64,000 nucleotides of DNA from positions 49,399,878 through 49,463,877 of the forward strand of contig NC_086386.1 in the NCBI RefSeq assembly GCF_036588685.1. Reading direction: 5' to 3'. This stretch comes from Mytilus trossulus. Its lineage: Eukaryota; Mollusca; Bivalvia; Mytilida; Mytilidae. Position 1 is the stretch's first letter. Every line of letters begins with the position of its first letter. The position numbers and the translations under genes were made by a program. This document shows, one piece after another, positions 47,992-59,900 of the stretch. Below the pieces are notes generated by a model. It worked only from the letters and a program-made list of their open reading frames with translations. It had not been told where the DNA came from and ran no database searches.

Positions 47992-50900
47992 CTGTAAAAT
48001 GAATGAGAGATTGTTAATATTTGCCAATCATAACATGAAAGTATTCATTTCTTCATAAAAGCTAAATAAGTGATGTCCATGAAGTTGGGGCCTCTTCTAC
48101 AATCATGGATTGTAAAAAAAAACAAAAAAACAGAGATGTTTATAGATCTTAAAAGCCATATTCAAATTCTGAAACGGGACCAGAATTCATTTGTAAAGAG
48201 TTTTCATCTAATTTGAAAAAAAATGAAAGATTTTTTTTTTACAATAGCTTAAACACGTACAGAATATTTTTGTATGATTTAAAAAATTCTAACTTGCCCA
48301 CATAAGCAAAGACAACTCAGATAATTTGATTATATAAAGAAATGTAGAGAAAATTTACCTATCATGTTATGTTACAAGAAAACAAGAACAATGACTCCCA
48401 TGTTTCTTTTCTGTCGGCACATACACATCTGGTATGAGCTTTTTCTCCTATGTGTTCAAAATGTTATGCTTATATTTTATGTTTAACCCTGGTTAATTCC
48501 TACTAAGTGCTCACTTCTCATATCTGATTTCAAAATTCTTGTTTTTTTTTTTTATTTCCTGGTACACAAGTACTTTTACATGTATAATTCTTACAATATT
48601 TGAAAATGTCTGTGACACATACCTTTTATTTATATTTTTCAACAAAAACTTTAAAATTATATTTCTGCAAAGGATTGAAAAATTCTACTGGCTTAAACTA
48701 AGAAACCCTTATAACTACCAATAATGCTGCAATCAACCTTCCACATGTGAAAGATACACCATAAATGTTTATAGATAAATATTATTTACAAAAATTAGCT
48801 CTATAATTGTGATTGATCTATAATTAATCTGCACTTTGTAAAACTCTTTACCCTTTCTAAATCTTGTCGTAGTTGTACAAACATCTTCATTCTGGACAAT
48901 AAACTATCTTCTTGTTGTTTTTCAAAGAAATCTTCCTCCTCAGTTTTAGGTGTTAATAATGGTGCACCAAACATGGACTAAAAACAATAAAATAAAATTA
49001 AATATGTATAAATGTAAATATCAAAAGTTAATTCTGAATAATAATTATGGCATCCATATTCTCCTTTTTATAACCCTTATCAATCAGGTACAAAGAGTGA
49101 TTAAACAAAATTATTATTGGGTGGTAGAAAACACTGCTCTTCATATTGCTTCAGTTGTATGTATTTTGACAAATGAACAGTTTTTAATCAGTGCTTATTT
49201 CAAAGCCAAGGTTCTATCTGTATATTAACATTCTTCTCTCTGTTGGAACTGTTGATACTAAATTTTAATGGAAACAAACTTCTAATTCACCTATAATTTT
49301 ATTTTCCTTAAGTTTTTATCTGTATAAATTTTACCTACAAAGCACCACATTCAAATTAAATTGTACATGTTTTACATGTCTTCCATTGTTGGTCATTTGA
49401 AAGTTATTACCTTAAATAACTATATTAGTTGTTTAGCAGTATATATTTCCTGTAGAATTTCATAATAATCAGAATAAAATTTGTAAAATAATTTTATGTG
49501 TTTTGCTCATTGTTGAAGGTAAGAGTGTGACCTATATTTGTTAAATCCTGTGTCATTTGATCTCTTGTGGAGAGTTTCCTTTTTAGCAAAAATAGGACAT
49601 CTTCTTAATTTAATATTTGTTAAGCATATATATTTTAACATGTCTTTAAAATGTTTCATCAATTTCATCAATTTTACTGTCAGATTTCTGAATTGTGTTA
49701 TTTTTTTTCATATAACTTAGTTTACCACTGTTGTGTCTTACCTTTCTTTTTAGTTTCCAATATTCATATATACTTTCTATAATGTCTATATCTAACTCTA
49801 ATGTTCTGGATAGCTCATCTAAATTAATTATACTGTAAAATTCTTCTTGTAGTTTCTTTGTTCTGTAAATAGAAAAAACCCAAAATAAAGCCTTCAAAAA
49901 GAAGAGATGTGCTACTTAAGGTAGCACAATACAAAGATTGTATAACTCCACCTCCCAAGTTTTAAAATGCTGTAACTTTCTTAAATGCTTGAAAATTTAT
50001 AAAAGTGGTAGTTATGGATAGCTAACAGATTACTCTTTCAAATTAATGCAATGTTAGTATTATGCAACAATTATGTAACCAATTATAAAGTTAACTGTGT
50101 CTAAAATATTTTTCACCAAATTTCCACTTTCAAATGAAATTAGCTTCTGCATAGGTATCCCTAGAGGGTTGATTTTATTATATGTTGTTTCTATGGCCAT
50201 TATCTACAAAAGGGTGTCTCAGATTTCAGATAGAATGTATAGAACAAATTTTACACCTAATTCAACATTATCTTCTTTTATGTGGTTAGGATGTTTACAC
50301 TAATTACAGATTTATGAGAGAATGGAATACCATAGAGACAATCTGAGACACCCTTTTGAAGCCCATGATGTGTTGATTAAGATTTTGTTAAAATTTTCAG
50401 TATAGTTAAAGAGATGAAAGAGCTAAATTCATTCAAGCGAACTTACCCAGATTTTGCCATTAATTACATAATGATTGCATAATAAAAATATTGCATTCAT
50501 TCAAAAGATTAATATTTTATCTATCTATATATATCTCTTTTATTATTTTCTATGCAGTCATAAGAAAGTTACAGCTTTTCAAAGGTTAGTGATTGGAAGT
50601 AAAACAATCTTTGTATTGTGCTACCTTAATAATCATTTCAATTTAGATAGACTTTAAATTTTACATTCTAGGGGAGATAACTCCAATCATATTACTTCAA
50701 AACTTTGAAAACATCTCCACTTCAACTCTTCTTTCATGATAGTGTGCTACTTTATGGATACTGTTTCAAACAGTTATAATGTTACCAAAATAAACAGACA
50801 AGTTTGAAAAACAGCTACATTCACCAAAAAAATATTTAAGTATACTTCACAGAACTTTTTCTTCTGGGAAGTAGTACGTCAGAATTTCTAACAAAGAGAG

Positions 50901-53900
50901 TGGAAATGATATTATCTTGATCTTTATAGAAAGGTGTTTAAGGTTTTATTTGAATTCAAACTTACTTTTCTGCCCTCATTCTAGCTATTTCTTCATCTGT
51001 TAGCCCCTTCCTAGGAGATCCAGGTGGACTTTTCCTGGGAGAATCAGTGTCGGACTCTGATCCTTTCCTATCACGATTTTTACTATGTCTGGGACAGTAA
51101 CCCTGGAACAATTAATATTTATAATGCTATTTTCTTTTCGTTTGAAGCTATATTATAAGTTTATATGTTTTCTATTTAAGAAATTACTGTAACTAAGAAC
51201 TTACAACTTAATTATCACACATTCTATCAGAAATTTGTGACTTAAAGGAGAAATAAACAAAATTAACATTTATGAGTCACAATCAGACCTTCAACAAGGA
51301 CCAAACAGCTTGACTTGAGGCTAGTCAGGCTTCATAAATTCAAAAGCAACAATTTAATGTCTTACTCCAAAGCTCTTTAGAGAGAGTTTGGACTACCACA
51401 GAAAGTCATCTCTCTCCCAGTCCTGCAAATTAGATTATCTCCCTTTATAAGTTGGACCATGATAATATTCCTTTGTGCATACTAAATCTGATTTAAAACA
51501 GTTTGTTTGGACATTTAGGACAGAGGAAATCTGTAAAAATAATACACCTTCCATTATTTTATTCCTTTTTACACCTCATGTCAATAAAAGTCTCTGTTAA
51601 ATTAATGTTTTGTACATTCAAAATTACCTTTAATTTCAAGCCTCCATCCAGATCTACATCATCTGTCAGTATAGTTTTCATTTCTAAAGTATTATGATGA
51701 GCACATGACACATGAAAGGCAGTTTTACAAGCTTTTACGCAACATTGAATACAGGCTCCTTTCCTCTCTTTACACAGACAACAAATTAAAGCCCATCGAC
51801 TAGCCTGTAAATATATAATTAATATATTTCATAATATGTTAAGTATTATGAAAACAGAACATGTGATTGTGTGATGAAATTTTTCAAAAATGCAAAAATA
51901 ATCCTTTCATTTTAGAATCAACAAAGTTTATTTTGAAAAATTTGGTTGTAATGTTTAAAAGTAATTTCTTACTGTTTCTAGTTGTTCTCTACAAGTAAAA
52001 ATTTGGAAAGTAAATAGCTGATTTGTCCTCTGAACAATGTAATAATATGTTTACTGTTTTCAATGAACATTTGTAATGTAACAACTAAAAGCTAAAAGAT
52101 CATAATTCTAATGGATTTATATTTTTATGCAAGAATCCGCAGTTGTTTTTTTTTATTAAATAAATTCATATTTCCTGCATCTTTCCTGTCTCAGGATTCC
52201 CAACCATTTATTGCCTTTCAAGTGTGTATTCTATATAAGAATATGCCTGTACCATTAGGGACTTTCCATTTTGAATTTTTATCAGAGTTCAGTATTTTTG
52301 TGATTTTACTTTTTTTTCTTTCATACTTACAGGTATTTGAGATATTTTAGTAACTGGTTCCATTTTCTCAGCATCCCCTATGCTTACTTCAGGTATCCAC
52401 AGTGCACAACTTACATGAGCCCATTTAGTTCCACTCCTGTAAATACAAATTAATATCATGATTGAAACAACTATTTAATGTCAGTCTTTGTGAGGTATAG
52501 TCTGTTCAACTTTTAACTATATTTACTCAGAGGTAGGGTGCCCATAAAACATAACTCACTACTGCTAAGAAAGGATTACAAGTTTGAACTTTGATATTAA
52601 CTGGAACCTAGGTAATATTTCTGCATATTTTATTTATATTGAAAGCAATTTTTTATATATTGATTGAATGGAAAAGGAAAAGGAAAAGTAATAGTAAAAT
52701 TATACCTTGTACTTTTCATTGCGCCACTAGACCTAGGACACAATATACAGGTAGGTTTGATTCCTAGAGCACAAGGTCTGCACAACCAACTACCTTCAGG
52801 GATTTTCTGTATACCATAACATGCCTGAAAATATGCATAAATTCATCAATAGAGTAGTTGTTAAATGATTGCAAAATGGGTTTTACATAAAAGTTAAACC
52901 ATTCAATGGAAAAATTAACTTTAATAGTCTAAATATGGAATTCCAAATATCATTTTTTCACAAAAATTAAAACAGAAGAACAAAACAAATTGAAATGAAC
53001 AACAAATTTAGTTATCAAAGTCAGCTGATTTTATAGCAAAATTGGCACATATACAACAAAAAATTTCACAATAAGTATGCATAAACAATTATAAAACTTC
53101 AGTAGAAAGACAATTTTTCCAAAACAGTTTCATAACACATTGCATAAATCAGCAAAAGTTAAAGGAATCTAATGGACATATTTGTAAAATGTCAACAGAC
53201 GAAGCGTTCAAGCATAACTGATACCTAATTAACAGAAGGCAGGTGCAAGGAATATGGACAGTTTACAGATTTAAGAATGTCTTCTTTAATGCATGAATAA
53301 TGTATGACAAAGATTAACTACTTGTGAATTGCTGCTGAAGTTAATGAACTTTCTTCCTTACCTGATGAACACAAATATCACAGCCATCACAAAACACCAT
53401 CTCATTACATTCTTCACTCTCAGGCTGTAAATTAAATCATAAAATATTTTACAAATAAATATAATTAAAATTTTCTAATCATGACATGCAAGATAAGATT
53501 TTATATAACTGAAATTTGAACTTCCTCAGGATGAACATGAATGTGTTGATAGAACATGTGTGCCCTGGTGCTTTGTAGAGAAGCTGCAAATGTCAATTTT
53601 CAAGTTTTTGTTTTAATTCATTAATTAAACTCTGTTTACTTTATTCACTGAACTTTGGCTTATTGGTAAATGTCCCATTAATGATAGGATTAAAACCATT
53701 TCAAACGCAACTGAAAAGCAAGTTTTGATTATGTTTGCTGAGGAATACACTTAAAAGGTGTGCATTGATTATGTTTGCTGATGAATACACTTAAAGCTGA
53801 TGAATACACTTAAAAGGTGTGCGAGTAGCATAATCAAAAAGTTCTTAGCTTGGCCAATAAATTTCTACAAGTAAGCACATATCATTAAAGTATCAGATTA

Positions 53901-56900
53901 TGTTGAATGGACTTCTTATAAGTCATTATTTCAGACATCTTATATGTCATTATTTCAGACATCTTATATGTCATTATTTCAGACATCTTATATGTCATTA
54001 TTTCAGACATCTTATATGTCATTATTTCAGACATCTTATATGTCATTATTTCAGACATCTTATATGCCATTATTTCAGACACCTTATATGTCATTATTTC
54101 AGACACCTTATATGTCATTATTTCAGACATCTTATATGTCATTATTTCAGACATCTTAAATGTCATTATTTCAGACATCTTAAATGTCATTATTTCAGAC
54201 ATCTTATATGTCATTATTTCAGACATCTTATATGTCATTATTTCAGACATCTTATATGTCATTATTTCAGACATCTTATATGTCATTATTTCAGACATCT
54301 TATATGTCATTATTTCAGACATCTTATATGCCATTATTTCAGACACCTTATATGTCATTATTTCAGACATCTTATATGTCATTATTTCAGACATCTTAAA
54401 TGTCATTATTTCAGACATCTTAAATGTCATTATTTCATACATCTTATATGTCATTATTTCAGACATCTTATATGTCATTATTTCAGACATCTTATATGTC
54501 ATTATTTCAGACATCTTAAATGTCATTATTTCAGACATCTTAAATGTCATTATTTCAGACACCTTATATGTCATTATTTCAGACATCTTATATGTCATTA
54601 TTTCAGACATCTTAAATGTCATTATTTCAGACATCTTATATGTCATTATTTCAGACATCTTAAATGTCATTATTTCAGACATCTTATATGTCATTATTTC
54701 AGACATCTTAAATGTCATTATTTCAGACATCTTAAATGTCATTATTTCAGACATCTTAAATGTCATTATTTCAATGAAATACAAAGACAAACATGTATTT
54801 AAAGCATATTTTTTTCTCATTTAATTTAATAACATCTACATGTCAAGAGTGAGAAAAAAACACCATCAACTGACACGGTGTATGGCATGAAAGCATTAAG
54901 TCTTTAGATGCAAATTTTCTGTGTTCCATTAAAAATGGACAGTTATACAACTTACAGATCTACACACTTCACAGACAATATCTTCATCATATTCTATTCC
55001 TAAGCCTTCTTCTGTCTTTTTCTTCTTCTCTGCTTGTTCATAATACTAAAAATATCATTAATAGATTTGTAATGTAATTTAATGAGGTAAACAAAAGATT
55101 TCAAACTGTTGTTCCCTGTATGTTGTACTGATAATTCTGAGATTTATAAAATTATTGGTGTAATCTTGAACACATTCAACACTTTTCATGCTGCAGGGCT
55201 AGAGCTGTATCATTGAAATACATAATTATTTTACAATTAGACTTTGATAATAAAAAAAACCATTTTTTTTCCCTCTTTGATAGTAAAACATTTTTCCCAG
55301 TCATTAAAATTGTATCTTTTGAGAGAACAAAAGAATTAGAACATTTCTGAAAAAGAAGTATATCATAACCTGCAGACCAGTATTTATTGCAAAAAAAACA
55401 TGTGTTAAATAAAGTTTCAATTCAAAATACCTGGTTTTCTAATCCTTCTATAACTCTTTCCATTATCCATTCATGAATATTTATCAATCCTGCAAAGTAT
55501 TTTTTATAACATTAAATAATATTATATATAACAATATAATATAAAGAAAATAATATTCGCTATACAACCAGTATTATATTTGCTTGTATAAATTTACAGC
55601 TTTGATTGGCATCTATAGATTGTTGAAGATTGCATTTATATAACACTTTTCAGACAATTTCTTCTCAACTACATAGATTTCAAATCATTCAATAATGAGC
55701 AAATTTTAACTTTTATATTTTTTTCCACTGTAGATTTTTAACAAGAATGTGCCCAAAGTACACGGATGCCCCAATGACACTATAATTTTCCATGTTCAAT
55801 GGACGATGAAATTGGGTACAAAATCTAATTTGGCATTAAAATTAGAAAGATCTTACCATATATATATAACTTTATTTCCTCTATTATAGAGATTTGGTGT
55901 ACATGAAATATATAAATTACAAAATTACAAAAAACAAAGAATTAAAGTCACTGTTTAAAGTTAATATGAGAAAAAATGAGCACTGTTTATAATATCGATA
56001 ACGGACACATCTTCTATCGATTGTAGAAATCTCTGCAGATTTTTTCAACGTGACGAACACAAGTCTTAGAGAAAAAAGTTAATTCATCGTTTTCTAATTC
56101 ATATGACGTATTGCAAGAGAGAATTGTTGTTGTGAATTCATGTGCCGAAAGACTGTCCATAAAAACACTGAACTGAATGGGATTAATGTTAATAATGTCT
56201 TGCCATAAATCATCTCTTTTGTCTTGAATAAAATCACAGGATACTAGTAAGTGTTCAACGATATTCAGGAAGAACTTTCCACATTTGTCGCAAAGTAAAT
56301 GTCCATCTTCATAACGTACTATAGAACATAAGTCAATAACATACTTGGCGGAGGCACGAAGTTCGGGAAACTGTTTCGCAATTGTCCATGCTTTATGCGG
56401 TTTGATTGCAGAATGAATACGTCTAAACATATAAAAGTCATTATCGCATGAAATTCGGTAAGACCACCATGTTTCTTCACTTGCGTTTATATTCTGATTT
56501 ACAATAACTGACCAAAGTTTTTTTGATGGGAAAGAACCAGTATTTGCAAAATTGACAATATAATCTGTAATGTTATATTTTTCGGCTGCTTTATAGATGT
56601 CAGGTATAAAACCAAGTTGTTCTGGAACACATTTATGTTTGAATTCCATAAGTCTGCTTATCATTATTCGTTTTGGTAACGCAGAAGACTTTAACCTACA
56701 CAGTCTACCAAAAAATAAAAGTTTACATCTGTTGATAATGCTTTCAACTGAAAACCAACCTAGAAGACTTGTACATTTATCAGAACGGGTTCGTTTTGGA
56801 AGTCCTTGAATGATTTTACACACAAATCTGTGAGATCTTTCTAACATCGTAATTTCTGTTTGAGTCAAATTGTTCCATAACTCACAACCATATAGAGCTT

Positions 56901-59900
56901 TGCTGTAACAAATTTGAAGTATTATCTTGGAACACGTCAAAGGGTTTAAAATTGATGGATGAATTCCAGAATTTAGAACTGAAAGAGCAGTTGATCGCAA
57001 CACTCTACAAGCATTCAACGTCTGGTCCATTGATCTAAATTTACAGTTCAAAAGAATACCGACATGTTTGGCAGACGTCACGAGTGGTATGATGTCATTA
57101 TATAAAGTTAGATTGCTTGAAACATTCTTGTTCTTCTTTGAATAATGTAAGACGTTGCTTTTGGTCGGAGAGAACTTGAATGCCCACTTCTCGCTATATG
57201 TCTGACACATGTTAATAAGGTGTTGCATTCCTTTTTCTGTTGTTGAGAGTAACGCAATGTCGTCGGCTTGAACAGAGCTGCTTACACTGATATCTAGAAG
57301 AACGCATCCCAATTTAGAATCTTCAATGTCACACAAAAGATCGTTTATGTATACTAAATATAACAGAGCTGATAAGACGCCACCTTGGCGAACGCCTCGT
57401 TTTAGTTCAAACCAACGAGATAGCCTACCATTGAACAGTACAGAACTACGCATCTCACTGTACATTTCATCTATGAGCAGCCATAAATCACCGGTAACTC
57501 CATATTTATGCAGTTTACATAACAATGCATCATGCCATACAGTGTCGAAAGCTTTCGTGCTATCTAAAAGAACAACTATAACATCGCTGTTACGTTCAAT
57601 GTAATGACGAATCGGTTCTTGTAAGTTAAATGAAGCGTGTATACTTGATAATTCCTTTTGGTATGCCATCTGAGATTGATGTGGAAACTTTATGTGCAAG
57701 GAGTCGAATCGAGGATAAAGAGACTTTTCGAATATCTTAGCAATACAACTTGTTAACGATATACCGCGGTACGAATTGGGATCGGTTTTGTTTTTATGTC
57801 CACCTTTGAATAACGGTATTATTACACTTGTTTTCCAATCTAGAGGAGTATAACGTGTTTGTATTATCAGGTTGAATAGATTGCATAAGTGTTTTTGCAA
57901 TGTTTTACCACCATATTTTATATGCTCATATGAAACGTTGTCTAAACCTGTAGATTTGTTGTTACATAAACATTTACAAATGTTGTAAATTTCTTCAAAC
58001 TCAAATGGGTTGATTGGAACTTTGATTTCCTTCTGCGTTTGTCGTATTTTATTCACCTTAAGTTTTACCAAATTTATGTTTGCTGAGTTTGTTAACTTGC
58101 TATCAAACTGAAAAATGGATTCAAAATGGTCCGCCCATGCTTCGCATATTTCGCTTTCGTTTGTATGAGTTACTCCATTTAAATTTAGTTCACGACAAAA
58201 AGTTTTCTGTTTACGTCTGCTTTTTAAGACCGACCATACATATCTTTGATCATTGTCGATAGACTCTTCCATTCTGTTGGCAATGTTCATAATATGTTCG
58301 TTGTAAGCTTTATCCATTTCATTTCTGAAAGTCCGTTTTGCATGTTTGTAATCAGCAAAGAATTGATCGCTTCTATCGTGAACTTTTCCGTTCAGTATCC
58401 ATAAACTGCGCTTATTTAGCATTGTTTTGTGTGATAGATCTACGACTTTCGTCCAATAAGGCTTTATATGTTTCACAAATTGCTTATGTGGGAGTGTTTC
58501 CTTGTCAGCTTTTTGAATAGCAACTATAATAGTCTTATAGTAGAGCTCGATATCTTCTTTGGTCGCTGGTTGTGAAGGCATTTGAACAGACCATAAAAAT
58601 TGTGAGACTGCAAATGAATAGTCGTTAACTGAATTCGTTTCTAACGCTTTGGTCCACGATACTTTGTCAGCCATAACACTTTCGTATAAGTTGTCACTAT
58701 CAGCATGACATTGTTCAATTAGTAAAGTACACGCGATAGGCTTGTGATCAGAAACGTTAAAAATGCTTTCGTCTGGGACAAACACATTGTAAATATCTCG
58801 TGTATTTTCGTTATTTGTGACTATGTGGTCTATCCCTGTTTTTGGACCATCCTCATAAGATTGAAATGTACATACCGGACCTTTGGCAAAGTCCTGAACA
58901 TGTAATGATATACTGTTATTGTCAATAAGGAGACTTTCAAGAAGTTGACTACGACGATCCTGAGTAAACGAATATCGTGGTCCACCAATCTTGCAGTTGA
59001 AATCACCAAGAATAAACACCGTCCCATGATTCGAATACGATTTGTATATGTCCATTAAGTATTCAAGTTCATTAACAAATGCTTCGTTGGGTTGTGTAAT
59101 TGCTGGTAAGTATATAGACAGAAAAAATATGCTAGGTAAATTAGGAAGTTTTAGTTCGATACCACATATCCTATTGCTATCAATGACTAATTCTGTGACA
59201 TACGGAGATAAAGTTTTAGAGACCATAATCGCAACACCACCACGGGCGCTAAAACTGTATTTTTCAGGGCAGTGTTCATCGGCGCATTTTCCAAATACTA
59301 AATAGTTTTGTTTATCGATTGAATTAAGGAAGTGGAATTGTGATTTTCTCAGCCAGTGTTCAGATAAACAAATAACATCAATCTTATTATCATTTAAGAA
59401 TTCTTGTAGATACGGTACTGCGGACATAATTCCGCGACAGTTCCAACATGCTATGTTTAAAGACATTTATGGATGTTCGGTCTTTGAAGATAGAAAAACT
59501 GACCATGGAAGCCATTCTTTTAGAAAAATGCCTTCAGGCCAAAAAGAAGGATCCCGTATTAAGCTTTCACATTGAGCATCGATATTAAGTTGCGCAGAAG
59601 CTGTTCGTCGGTTTTGTTTATCAAAATATCTTAAATGTGTTACATTAACACCTCTTGCAGCGAGATATTCACGCATAGATTCTTCACATGAATTGTGTTT
59701 GTCGATACCACCTACGTAGAATCTGGATACACGGAGTCTTGTTTTTTTAACAAATCCACGAAAATTGTCAACAGTTGTGGGATTACACATGGAAGTTGGA
59801 AAATGCACTTGTATATTTGTATTTTGTTCATTTCCTGATATATTGTTGTTGGTGTTCTTGATTTTATTTTCTATTGAAGTAGACGGAGCTGGATTAACAA

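Noticed and set aside
53885-54820. Long open frames on both strands (about 300 codons each) of 8-residue repeats
   Set aside because: They arise from a 24-bp tandem repeat whose period is divisible by three, inside a JADE intron. No start context or splice support.
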